From positions 1-29,516 of the forward strand of contig JACKQL020000240.1 of the NCBI GenBank assembly GCA_018296165.2: a DNA stretch of 29,516 nt, in the 5' to 3' direction. Shown here in pieces: positions 1 to 9,859 of the stretch. The position numbers were made by a program, and so were the translations under genes. This DNA is from Termitomyces sp. T153. Taxonomy: Eukaryota > Basidiomycota > Agaricomycetes > Agaricales > Lyophyllaceae. The notes under the pieces are model-generated. The model made no database searches. It saw only the letters and a list, made by a program, of their open reading frames with translations, and had not been told where the DNA came from. Position 1 is the first letter of the stretch. The number at the start of each line of letters is the position of its first letter.

Positions 1-1
1 C

Positions 2-1139
2 TGTCAGGTTCCGCTGACCACGGGGGCTCAGCTACACTGGGTGAGTCCTTACTAGGTGAACGTGATTCCCTGCACTGACAACCAAGCATTTGGAGGTGGT
101 CCAAGCACTGGGGACTTGTGAGGATAGCCAGGGGAGATTGATCTGAGCAAGTTCAGGGAGGTCTGGAGGAGTAGAGGATGGGTTGCGGAGGAGGGGGACG
201 GACTTGGCAGGGTTCAGGCATGAGTCCGTGTGTAGGTACTGCAGGTGTGGAGGAGGCGGAGGCTACACAGATGACAGGAGCAGAGCTGGAGTTCTGATGG
301 GGGATCAACAGGGATTGATGGGGTTTGGAGCCGAGTGTATAGCAGGGTCCAGGGGTGGTAACGAGCATCGGTGGTTTGTAATTGTAATTGCAGAGTTTGT
401 GAGGATGTTACAGTCGAGGACTTGAGCACAATAGACAGAATCAAACGGGATGAGGCGGAGTCAAACAAAACAAGACGGAGATGAGATGAAAACAAGAATA
501 GATTCAGGCGGAGACACGGAATGATAATGAAAAGATAATGGAACAGAGACGAGATAAGACCAGGAGACTGAGAATAAGGAAAATGAAACACGAGACACAA
601 AACACAAAACACAAGAAGGAACCAATCAGACCATAGGTAATGTTAAGCAATATCAAGACTAGAGTACGAAGAGCTACTCTATGTCTTATATACTGACTAC
701 TGAAGAGCTCCAGGGGCATTGGCTGTGGTGGTGGGGCTTGGCGGAGCTCAACAGAGTCGACGGGTGTTGGTTATGATCAGAGGGTGGGCCGCATTGATAT
801 GTTGATGGGATCAATTGCGACGCAGTCCATTCCAAGGCTGTCATGATACTCCAGGGTAAGTCGGGGAAGCCAGGGTGTTGAGTTGATGACGTGTAATGGG
901 GTCAGGCATGGCGGGGGAGTGGTCCCAGGGGCTCAGGAATTCCAGGGGAAGCGCTGGCGACTGCGGGGAAGATGTTGGAGTTGGCCAGGAGGCCGTTGGA
1001 GTTAGCTGAGAAGGTGCTGGAGTTAGCCGGAGTAGGCGTAGAGTGCTGGGGAAGTTCAACGAAGCATTGGGGGGGGGTTCTGGGGGAGCGGGGGTTTGTT
1101 GGGCGGTGTACGGGGCTTCAGGGGGAACGGGTCGTGACA
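2..1139. repeat. Solo LTR, copy 1 (about 1.14 kb LTR family)
   Basis: The element starts TGTCAGGTTCCGCTGACC and ends GTCGTGACA, so it has TG..CA ends and a TGTCA/TGACA terminal inverted repeat. It aligns along its whole length with 13873-15007 in the same orientation, and the two lengths are 1138 and 1135 bp. Only one base lies to its left in the window; the 3' flank is CATGC, so a 5-bp target duplication cannot be tested beyond its last base, which does match. No primer-binding site or gag follows, and a tyrosine-recombinase relic begins directly after it, so I read it as a solo LTR. It contains three imperfect units of roughly 30 bp around GTTGGAGTTAGCC (971-1050). It keeps several CpGs that are TpG or CpA in copy 2, so it is the younger copy. 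Confidence 0.8.
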
Positions 1140-1140
1140 C

Positions 1141-1768
1141 ATGCTCCCAATTCTCACTGCCTTGCTCACTCACCTCCAGCCGGGTGTCACACCTGGGCAT
1201 ACCAGCATCTACGCTGCCTGCTGCCTCGCTTACTCCGGCCTGTTACGGAGTGGCAAATTCACCATTGGAAAGGGAGGTAAATTTAACTCTAGCCTCAACA
1301 TAATCTGCAGGAGACAATACAGTTCCTCCTGAGCTTCAAATCTGCCACACACATTAAGGCTCACCCTCCCCGCATCCAAAACAGATCTCTTTAGAAGGGG
1401 TCACCATCCAGGCAGCAGCACCCCAGCCAACCCTCCTGTCCAGTCACAGCACTTAAAGCCTTGTACTCATCATATCCATGCAACAACACTGCGCCTCTTT
1501 GAACAACCCAATGGCAAGGCATTGTCTTACACACACTTTGTCAGAAATCCATATAGTGTTGGCCCTGGCAGGCATCAATCCTGAGCCATTTGCAGGCCAC
1601 AGCTTCTAGTGGGGTGCTGCGTCTGCAGCAGCAACAGCTGGCTACTCTGACTACAAAACACAACTCCTCAGCAGGTGGCAAAGCAATGCATACAAACTCT
1701 ACATCAACAGTGACCCCAACAGGTTGCTCCACCTCTCTTCCCTCCTTCACATGGCTATCCTCATCTAG
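1141..1768 (+). pseudogene. Tyrosine recombinase (phage-integrase fold) relic
   Basis: Read across frameshifts, this stretch gives the catalytic half of a eukaryotic-transposon tyrosine recombinase. A helix with HTSIYAACCLAYSGLLRSGKF (first catalytic Arg region) is at about 1195-1265, TLPASKTD at about 1365-1385, GHSF..GAA (box II) at about 1595-1620 and W.SNAYKLYI, which carries the presumed Tyr nucleophile, at about 1670-1705. The expected Arg-Arg after GHSF is stop-Trp (TAG at 1607-1609), so a catalytic residue is gone. Other breaks are a TGA at about 1330 and frameshifts between 1390 and 1560. Such recombinases occur in Crypton and DIRS/Ngaro-type elements; I cannot tell which. The N-terminal half is missing, cut where the solo LTR ends, so the LTR probably inserted into this element. 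Confidence 0.65.
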
Positions 1769-2170
1769 CCCCTTTCAAGCCTCCCAGCTCTTTGGGACTA
1801 TACCTCCATGGCTTGAGCTTTGGCCCCTCTTGATCATGGGAGGGGAAACTCCAATGTGAGAACTGTTTTCAGACTCAGAATTATCATTTCTTTCCTGCAA
1901 CATCACACAAGATCCTTCATACTCATTCTCTCATCCTATTCTTCTTTTTCCACCTATTCCAACCACTCCCCTCAATTACAAAAGCCTTGAATTAATGGAT
2001 CAGGCAAGGTGTGTGTGTAGGGATTACATGGGTTAATTCAAGATAAAGATATCACTTACTCATCACATCTAGCACATCCACTCCTGGCCACCGGCCATGG
2101 GCTACCAGTATCCTTTATGCACAAAGCCTCCCATTGTTCTAGATTCACTTAATACCTGCAGAGTGCCATC
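1769..2170. other. No recognisable gene
   Basis: AT-richer spacer between the recombinase relic and the gag-like ORF. I see a pyrimidine-rich run around 1930-1980 and no conserved coding motif. It may be the untranslated end of either neighbouring element. Confidence 0.5.
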
Positions 2171-2965
2171 ATGAAGACCTCATCGTCTCACACTGTGCTC
2201 ACAGGTAAGCCTTACTTACATCACTTATATTTACAAGTCATCTCACACTGCACTCACAGCGCTGCTTGTCAGACCCACACTATGTCATGTGTTTTATCAG
2301 CCACACATGCTCAATCGTGCATGCCCTCGCCATCTCCAAGAGCACTGGACAGATGTTTCATTAGGGCTTCTCCAAGCCTCCCTGATATTACCATGACTTC
2401 TACTGACCCATCTATCACTGACAAGCTTATTACACTTTGTGATTCCCACATGGAGCTCCAAGCAATGATGGAGGACCTTCTGGCTCGCTTTAACAGCACT
2501 CCCACAGCAGCCACTCCTCCCCCTTTCATCATGGCACCCACACCAGCACTAGCACTCCCCAGACCTGCCTTTGTGCCACCTATTCCAGGTGCAGGCCTTG
2601 ACAGTGCATCCTCTACCACTTCCTTATCTCTTTGCACCCATTTTCCCAACGTCGATTTGGTGGTCATCATGGCTATCATTTCACATGAGTTCAAGGCCAT
2701 GGACCCCCACAAACTTGATCCCACGAATCATGACAAAGAAGTGGCTTACACCTTCAATGGCTCAACCAATCAATTCAAAGTCAGTAATTGGGTAGCAAAG
2801 GAATACAAAACCCCCTTTTCCATGATCATTCCCCTACAGACATATTTTGACATCCTAGCATTCCACGTTAACAACACATCAGCCACCAGCTCTTTCTTTT
2901 GTTACACCGCCCACCTTATTAAACTGATTGCAGAATATGAGTCATGGTGTACAAAGGCAAGATAA
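2171..2965 (+). pseudogene. Gag-like ORF of a retroelement, 3' truncated
   Basis: An ATG at 2171 opens 264 codons, the longest intact frame in the left transposon graveyard. Residues 1-70 are low complexity. Residues 70-105 form a short helical stretch (MELQAMMEDLLARFN). Residues 110-145 are Pro/Ala-rich. From about residue 155 on there is a motif series (FPNVD, HKLDP, NGSTNQFKVS, EYKT, IPLQTYFDIL, LIKLIAEYE) that I associate with gag-like proteins found near retroelements in Agaricomycetes. The similarity breaks at EYES, exactly where a LINE RNase H begins in another frame, so the final 7 codons are probably read-through into the neighbouring element. No zinc knuckle is left. The family assignment comes from memory of the motifs and is not certain; it could be an unrelated transposon ORF1. 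Confidence 0.4.
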
Positions 2966-3800
2966 TGGAACTACTGCTTGGCCTACACCTCTTTATAGGC
3001 CTTTGATAGCACCTTCCAGCCAAAGCAGTGATGGGCAGCAATAGCCAGGTGTTGATCAAGGCATTGCTCAACCAGTGCCCCCACCTGGTCTACTACCTCC
3101 TCAACAAAGTTCACACTGCCACTGAACTCCTCCACACAAAGCAGGACCACATCAATAGGAAACACAAACAGCTGGCCTGATAGAATGAGGCTGTGTGGAT
3201 CAACCAAACACATGATGTCATTGATCTACAGATCCACTAGACCCCCAGCCATCTGGACTTTGGCCTCAATCACAGAGCCAACAACCTTGCTAAGCAGGTG
3301 GTCTAAGGTCTCTCCAGCAATGTCAAGCTTCTCCCCACTTCCCTGCAATGCAGACTGCCCACCAGCATCTCAGCTGCCAGACAGGCAGCAATTGAGGACA
3401 TCTGACCTGCCTGGAATGCCAGGTGGAAAAAGTCCCCCCACTATTTTCTGAAACAAGTGCTGGACCAGCCACTCCTGTCAAAGAAGTACATGTGCCTGGT
3501 GCAATCACATGACCACCACCACTCAGCACTCCTCACTCAGCTTTGAACATGCCACATTGCCATCAACCACCACCTCTTCCATGTATGCCACTCTAAAACC
3601 TCTGTCTGCCCTCACTGCAGTAACATGGTTGTTGCAACAGTCTGACATGTGCTCTTGGCTTGCCCCACTACCAGTTCAAATGCCACAGGCACTTGAGGAG
3701 GAAACTGTGATGTAAAGCTAACTCATTGTCTTACTTACTAGCCACTCCTGATGCCCTAAATCCCCCATTTAGCTTCCTCCATGCTACAAAAAGGTTCCAG
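2944..3800 (+). mobile_element. LINE (non-LTR retrotransposon) 3' fragment: RNase H and C-terminal zinc domain
   Basis: Read over several stops, the strand gives the end of a fungal LINE ORF2. The RNase H part runs from VYKGKIMELLLGLHL (about 2944-2995) through KAVMGSNSQVLIKAL (about 3015-3065) to the HLDFGLNHRANNLAKQ segment (about 3245-3300). Next come SNVKLLPTSLQ.RLPTSISAARQAAI and a WKKSP..LLSKKYM linker. The C-terminal zinc motif CPHCSNMV..HVLLACP lies at about 3605-3665 and LLATPDALNP..F.HATKRF at about 3730-3795. The RNase H Asp in the usual DNQ motif is Asn-Ser here, and TGA/TAG stops interrupt the frame, so it is dead. Reverse transcriptase and endonuclease are absent: it is 5'-truncated, as is common for LINEs, and abuts the gag-like ORF at 2940-2946. 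Confidence 0.65.
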
Positions 3801-4333
3801 ATCCTGGACACCACTGATCACTCTGCTACTTCCCAGCCCTGGCAAAGCCAAAATCCCCCCCTGGAATCCCTAACCATTGGCCTACTGCTAGGCTCTCCTC
3901 TCCCCTTTCAAATCTTAATTTATATTTGACTAATATTGGCACCAGTCTTTTATGCCCTCCAGACCTAGACTCTTACCTCCTCCTCCCTGGTTGGGCTGCA
4001 GCTGCACTGCTTGACCATTTGCTGCACACTCTTATCACTGCATAAACACTGAATTCCATACAAAGTACCTAGGGCAGTAACAGAAGAGCATACACTGAAA
4101 TGGCCAGGGAATAGCTGGCCCACTCTTTCTCTGCATATGCAGGGGGTGTGGAATTGTACAGCTCTTGTAGCTTAATATAGTCCCTCATATAACCATGTAC
4201 CATAGCACTATATGCCCAGCATGTAAGTTGAATAATTTTTTTTTTAAAAACAAAACAGTTGGTCACAGGTGAGCTTCAGTCCCCAGTCCCAAGTGCAAAT
4301 GACCTGATTCTATAGTGGAGTGCAAGTGACCTG
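3801..4333. other. No recognisable gene; A/T homopolymer patch
   Basis: Spacer between the LINE fragment and the chromovirus pol. It holds a T-run followed by an A-run at about 4228-4252, which could be the decayed poly(A) of a retroposed copy, but I see no duplication flanking it. A 65-codon minus-strand frame (4069-4266) has no recognisable motif. Confidence 0.4.
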
Positions 4334-7190
4334 AATCTCTGAGCTCATCAATAATCTCCAGGGTGCACAGTACTTCACCAAACTGGACATCCAGTGGGGC
4401 TATAACAATGTGTGCATCCATGAGGGAGATGAATGGAAGGTTGCCTTCCAGACCAACTGGAGATTCTTCAAACCTCTTGTCATGTTCCTTGGACTCACCA
4501 ATAGCCCAGCCACCTTCCAGACAATGATGAACAATATATTCTGGGACCTCATTGTCAAAGGCACAGTGTGCATATACTTCAACAACATCCTTATCTACTC
4601 CAAAATGTTGGAGGAGCACTGCCAGATCATGTGCCTCATCTTGGAATGCCTGTGCTGTCACCAGCTCTATCTCAAACCAGAGAAGTGTGAGTTTGAGTAG
4701 ACCCAGATTGAGTATCTTGGGCTGATAATCTTGCACAGAACCATGAAGATGAATCCAGTGAAGGTGGTGGGTGTTGCAGAGTGGCCAGAGCCCAAGAACA
4801 AGAAGGAAGTGCAGGCCTTTCTAGGCTTTGCTAACTTCCACCAGAGGTTCATCCAGGACTTCTTGCATCACCACAAAGGACACTGCCCGGAGCTGGGAGC
4901 CTCTGGAGCAGATGGCCTTTGATGCTCTCAAGCACACCATCACCTCCAGACCAGTGTTCCCCTTTCTGGATGACAACTCTCCCTTCCAGATGGAAGCTGA
5001 CAGCTCCAACTTTGCCACCAGAGCTGTTCTATTACAACAGTCCCTAGAGGATGTGAAGTGACATCTGGTAGCCTGCTACTCCAGGAGCCTGAATGCATTG
5101 GAGTGCAACTATGAGATCCATGACAAGGAGATGCTGGCCATCATCCAGTCCTTCAAAGAGTGGTAGCATCTCCTGGAGGGTGCATGGCATAAGTTTGAGG
5201 TTTGGACAGATCACAAGAACCTCAAATATTTCTAGACAGCTAAGAAGCTCAACTGCCAACAAGCCTGGTGGTCTGACAAAATGGAAATACAGTGACTGGT
5301 TGGTTAGACCAACCTAAGTGTGATCAGAGAGAGAGAATGACTTAGATTGAGTGATGCAAGAACTCAGTGTATCTGTGGTATTTCCAGATGTTATGCTACT
5401 ACATCTCAAACATACTTAAATACTAGTTAGAGTGCATGCCCATGTGATAAAACATATGTGAGCAGCTAAACTACCATTGACCAAAGGTGATTGCACAATG
5501 CTGATGTGATATGTTGGAATACCTCAACAATTACTTTTGTTATGGTCCCTCTACCTAGCCAACTTTGACTTCTCACTGCACCACAAGCCAGGCTGGAGTA
5601 TGGAGAAGCCAGACACTCTGTTCTAGAGAGCTGACCACAGCACTGGAGCAGATGACAATAGCAACATTGTGCTCCTCCACCCCAAATTGTTCACAATCCA
5701 AGCCATGGAAGATCTAGCCATTAATGGAGCAGAGGTGGACATCCTCCAGGACATCTGGTATGGAAATTGGGACAGTCAGCAGGAGAAACTCATTGCTCAA
5801 GCAGCTCAGGCATTGATGCACCAGTGGTACCAAGTCTGTATGCATGGATGAATGAGCCCTCCAAGATGGGCTTCTGACCTTCTAGGACTGCATCTACATG
5901 CCCAACATCTCAGAGCTCTGCTGGAGGATTGTAGAGCAACACCATGACTCCTGAATTGCTGGACAGGAGCTAGTATCCTGGAACTGCTGGTGGCCACAGA
6001 TGTCCTGCTATATTGGGTCTTACACTGGTACATGCAATCTCTGCCTCTGGACCAAGCCCCAATGCCATCTCCTCTCTGGACAGCTATATCCTCTCCCTGT
6101 CCCCTCAGAGTGATGGAGCATTGCTTCAGTGGATTTCATTGTAGAACTTCCCAACACCCACAGTTACAATGCCATCATGGTAGTAGTGGACTAATACAGC
6201 AAGTGAGCACACTTCATTCCAACTCACATCACTTGCTCTGCCATGAGCACTACAAACCTATACTAGAGAAACATCTGGAAGCTCCATGGCCTCTTTGATG
6301 TCTACATATCTTGCTGTGGGCCACAATTCATAGTGGACTTCACCTAAGAGCTCTTGACTACTTGGTGTGAAGCTTCACACCTCCACTGCCTACTACCTGC
6401 AGTCCAATGGCCAGACCAAATGCATGAATCAAGAGCTCAAACAGTACCTCCACCTCTTCTGCAATGAGCACTAGGACAACTGGGACAAACTCCTCCCCAA
6501 CACCAAGTTCCAGTACAACAACTATGTTCATGCAGCCACCCAGTCTTTGCCCTCCTTCCTGGACACCAGACATCCTCCATGCATGGGCTTTGAACCCCAG
6601 GCCCAGCTGTTGGAGAATGAAGCAGTAAATAAGTTTGTGGACTGGATGAAGAGATCACAGGAGGAAGCCTGGGCAGCCCTGGCAAAGGCAAGAGATGACA
6701 TGGCATGATATTACAACTGCAGAAGGACTCTGATGCCCAAGTACCAGCCCAGGGATTGGGTCTACCTGGACACCTCCAATATTACAACCACCTGACCATC
6801 AAAAAAGCTCTTGCACTACCACTTAGGATCCTTCACAGTAGAATGGCAAGTTGGGCCTCTAGCCTATTGGCTCCAGCTCCCCACAGGGATGTGCCAGCTC
6901 CATCCAGTGTTCAATGTGGTCAAGCTAACTTCAGCCTGGAAGGACTCTATTCTGGGGGAATGCCTGGCACCCCTGCCACCTCTGGTGGTAGTCAACAACA
7001 ATGAGGAGTACAAGGTGGAGGAAATCCTGGATAGTCATCTATTCTGACAATGGCTACACTGCTAGGTGAAGTGGAAAGGTTACAGAATCAAGGGCATATC
7101 CTGGGAACTACAGGAGAATGTGCATGCACCAGGGCTGATTAGGGAGTTCCACCAGAGGCACCCAGATGTGCCACAAGCCATCCAAAGAAT
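4334..7190 (+). pseudogene. Ty3/gypsy chromovirus pol relic (RT, RNase H, integrase, chromodomain)
   Basis: The domains follow in chromovirus order. Reverse transcriptase is at about 4334-5045 (ELINNLQGAQYFTKLDIQ, WGYNNV, FLGLTNSPATFQTMMN). RNase H is at about 4920-5640 (ADSSNFATRAVL, YEIHDKEMLAII, VWTDHKNLKYF). Integrase is at about 5660-6700, with VDFIVELPNTHSYNAIMVVVD near 6130-6190 and a broken DDE core. The GPY-like and chromodomain end is at about 6880-7180 (EEYKVEEILDS, VKWKGYRIKGISWE, LIREFHQRHP). It is dead: the RT box reads YFNNILIY, so both catalytic Asp are Asn; stops stand at 4698-4700, 5059 and 5164; and integrase is shifted in all three frames. Expected Arg codons are Cys, Gln, Trp or stop. 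Gag, protease and the 5' LTR are missing. A 269-bp insertion splits the RNase H/integrase linker. Confidence 0.85.
5274..5542. mobile_element. 269-bp nested insertion with 5-bp target duplication (solo LTR or MITE)
   Basis: The pol frame reads QAWWS up to 5273 and resumes as LYLANFDFSLHHKPG right after it. TGGTC at 5269-5273 is repeated at 5543-5547, so it is a 5-bp target-site duplication. The insert begins TGACAAAAT and ends TTTTGTTA; one C-to-T change would turn this into a perfect 8-bp terminal inverted repeat TGACAAAA/TTTTGTCA with TG..CA ends. Its size and 5-bp duplication fit a short solo LTR (for example copia-like) as well as a small non-autonomous DNA element. It has no coding capacity. 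Confidence 0.75.
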
Positions 7191-7271
7191 TTACCCCATC
7201 TTACCAGTGGACCAGATGATCTGGAACTTTTTTTACCCCACATGTCAAGGTGCTGCATGCTAGAGGGGGTG

Positions 7272-7943
7272 TGATGTCAGGGGACTTCCAACCTCCAACT
7301 TCCATTTCTGACCTTTGGCAATCTCTGTGGCTTGTTCCAGACCCCCAGAGATCTCTGGAGACCCTTGGAACTTCCCATGGTTCCTTGTTGAGCATGTCCC
7401 TAGAGTTAGGGCTAGCTCAAGCCTTCTGTATAGTTGTTCTCACACCTCTACCACCTGCCAATGCACCACACACCAAGCAGCAGGGATCCTTAGACTTGTT
7501 CTCTTTGGATTCCCCTCTGCTAGGTGATTAGTTACTATTTGTATTGTTGGTTACCTTGCTAATATACTTTGGATTCTCCTCTGCTAGCTGCATGATTGAG
7601 CTGCTGTTCCCAGAGGTTGCCCTTACAGATCCTCTAGAAGTGTTACATTTGGTAGAACTATAGTGGCTGTGCTGGCCTTATGTGTTCATGACCAAGCCTG
7701 CATCATGATCTAGGATGATCTGCTGACATAAGGTGTTCTTTACTCTGGGACCTGTAAGTCATGAAATACCAGATGCAGGGTCTGTAATCAGGATAACGTA
7801 CAAGGGGGGCACATTTATCTCCTGAGACTTGCCAGAACAAGTCTAGAGGGGAGAGTGTCAGGGCATGCCAATATGCCTTAGTTAAAGCCTGGAGTTAGAT
7901 CTAACCCCCTTAACTAGAGCTACAATGGTAGTAGTTGACATCA
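7272..7943 (+). repeat. 3' LTR of the chromovirus (672 bp)
   Basis: It starts TGATGTCA (7272-7279) directly after a purine-rich tract (AGAGGGGGTG), the expected polypurine primer site after pol. It ends at TGACATCA (7936-7943), the exact reverse complement of the start. A related LTR, with the same polypurine tract and start but on the minus strand, is at 15520 downward. Matching blocks include AGACTTGTTCTCTTTGGAT near 7492 and the GATTGAGC segment near 7595. The right border rests on the inverted repeat only; another TGTCAGG at 7856 could mark a different border. Confidence 0.6.
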
Positions 7944-8489
7944 AAAGGAAAGTAGTAATACAGGACTATAGTGTAATGGTAACAGGCTGTTGGTTTGATC
8001 CTCTAGAAGTGTTATAATGTGGAAGCCTCTTTGAAGCAATTCTCTACTCCTCTGTTGTGTTGACACTGTAGAAGGGCTAGCCACTTTGCTCATTACCCTT
8101 TCTTATGCTGATCTTGACCTTCTGGATCTCCCCTCTCCATCAGGTATCAGCTCAATTGCATGATCTCATTGCTTGTTCTCTGAGAGTGAATGAAATGATG
8201 CCTTGGAGAATATGTCCTCAAAATTGTGGAGGTGACCAGGAACTGTGCTATGAAAGGGCTTGGTCTGGGAGTTTGCTACAAATGCCTCAGCAGACATTGA
8301 GAAGTGGTTCAATTGGCCTGGATCTCTGCCACTGTAGGAGGGGGGCAGAGAGTTGTAGCATAGATCCTATCACCTACCTCAATGGTTTTATCTAGAGAGT
8401 CAGGGTCCAGAGCAGTGGCAGATTCTCCTTTGCATTCCATCTTCCTCCTGAGGCTCACACACAACACTTTAGACATCCTTGTAGAGGAC
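7944..8489. other. No recognisable gene
   Basis: CpG-poor spacer between the LTR and the next gypsy fragment. GATCCTCTAGAAGTGTTA at 7997-8014 repeats a stretch at 7627-7644 inside the LTR, so some of this may be LTR-derived. An open frame at 8105-8395 has no motif that I recognise. Confidence 0.4.
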
Positions 8490-9110
8490 CTCTCTATGAG
8501 GGAATGCTAGTCTATCTGCTTGCACTCTGTGAGCAGGATGAACTGGATGTGTTTCTGCAAGAGAACTTTAGCTTAGGCCAGATGTGACCCTCTAAGTCCC
8601 CAATGGCCTCCCCAGTCTTTCTCATCATTATTAAGAAGGATGTGTCTCTTGTCTCTCTGTCTGGTTCAGGACTATCAAGGCTTGAATGTGATGATGGTGA
8701 AGAATTGCTATCTTTACTACTCATCTCTGAACTTGTCAACAACCTTTGAGGTGCATACTACTTCACTAAGTTGAATGTCTGTTGGGGCTACAACAATGTG
8801 TGCATCAAAGAAGGAGATAAGTGGAAGGCAGCATTCCAAACAAATTACAAACTCTTTGAACCTCTGGTGATTTTCTTTGGTCTCACCAACAGCTCAGCCA
8901 CCTTTAAGACTATGATGAATGACATCTTCTGTTATCTGACTGCAGAAGGTGTTGTTTTTATGTATTTTGATAATATCCTCATCTACACCAAGACCTTAGA
9001 GAAACATTGTCATGTCATGCACATTGGCTTGGAACACATAGATTCTCATGACTGGCTGCTGCTACTTGTGACAAAATCTGCCCTCATGAACATATCTGAA
9101 CATATCCACC
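8490..9110 (+). pseudogene. Second Ty3/gypsy RT fragment
   Basis: N-terminal RT sequence is visible across frameshifts: CEQDELDVFLQENFSLGQ at about 8520-8575, PSKSPMASPVFLIIIKKD at about 8590-8645, then LVQDYQGLNVMMVKN in another frame (about 8655-8705) and YFTKLNVCWGYNNVCIKEGD (about 8757-8817). FFGLTNSSATFKTMMNDIF and YFDNILIYTKTLEKH follow. The catalytic box has one Asp left (YFDN in place of Y.DD). The copy is similar to the RT at 4334-5045 but is an independent fragment. It stops at about 9100, before the end of RT, and nothing of RNase H or integrase follows. Confidence 0.75.
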
Positions 9111-9384
9111 CACTTCTAGCAGAAAGTTGCTAAGAAGACAGGGTGTGGCCAAAGCCAGTACCATCATTGGCTAGAAGCCACTTAAATGGACACATTTGGC
9201 CCAGATTCTCTCCACATGGCAATATGAGCAAAGTGATATGAAGATCTATTTTGACTCCAGAAAAACAATCAAGGAACAGAAACACAGCATTATGTCAGTT
9301 GAACAACATCAATGGAGAACACATCATATTGTTCAAGGATTTCTTAGATGCTTGGAAATGCATCAGAATTCTTTATAAGGGATC

Positions 9385-9478
9385 AGATTCTTTGGAAGGC
9401 ATCAATCTTCTTTGGCAGCCATCAAAATCTCATCAAAGCATCAAATCTCTGGAAGCAATCAACCTTCTTTGGCAGCCA
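9385..9478. repeat. Imperfect 58-bp tandem repeat
   Basis: Two units of the form TCTYTGGAAGSMATCAAYCTTCTTTGGCAGCCAT end at about 9420 and 9478, giving a 58-bp period. A more diverged unit may precede them, around 9330-9385. It lies in a gene-less stretch from 9111 to about 9850, in which I recognise nothing else. Confidence 0.5.
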
Positions 9479-9859
9479 TACTTCTTTTGGATGATACACA
9501 CAAATTAACAGAGGCACATGACCCTATTTTTGAAGTTCTTGACTTTCAAGTCCTTGTTTGCTCACTAGCTGTCACTCATTTTTATTTGTTGCTGTCTGCT
9601 ATGCAATGTCTACATCCACAAGGCCCTTTTCCAACAGCTCTATGATACTGAGAACTCTCTGTTGGTCTCTGCTCTGAGAGGAGACCTGTCTGATCTCCAG
9701 AGTAGGGTTAAAGGATTGGTGAGCAGCCCTATATGTATGATAATTTGCAACACTCACAGATGGTGTTCAAAGAAATTGTTGTAGAAGCAAATTTCCCAGA
9801 CCAAGGACAAACAACTTGTCCTGAAGGCTAGGAAAAGCTTCTCCAATAAGGCCCTCCAA

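Noticed and set aside
153..1303. Several open frames on both strands within the first 1.3 kb
   Set aside because: They lie in the solo LTR, overlap each other on both strands and show no conserved domain.
4069..4266. 65-codon minus-strand ORF
   Set aside because: No recognisable motif, no neighbours that support it, and it lies in a TE-rich, CpG-poor spacer.
7961..8005. tRNA-like A box (TAGTGTAATGG) and B box (GGTTTGATCC)
   Set aside because: The boxes are only about 12 bp apart, too close for a tRNA or an ordinary SINE head, and no cloverleaf can be drawn.
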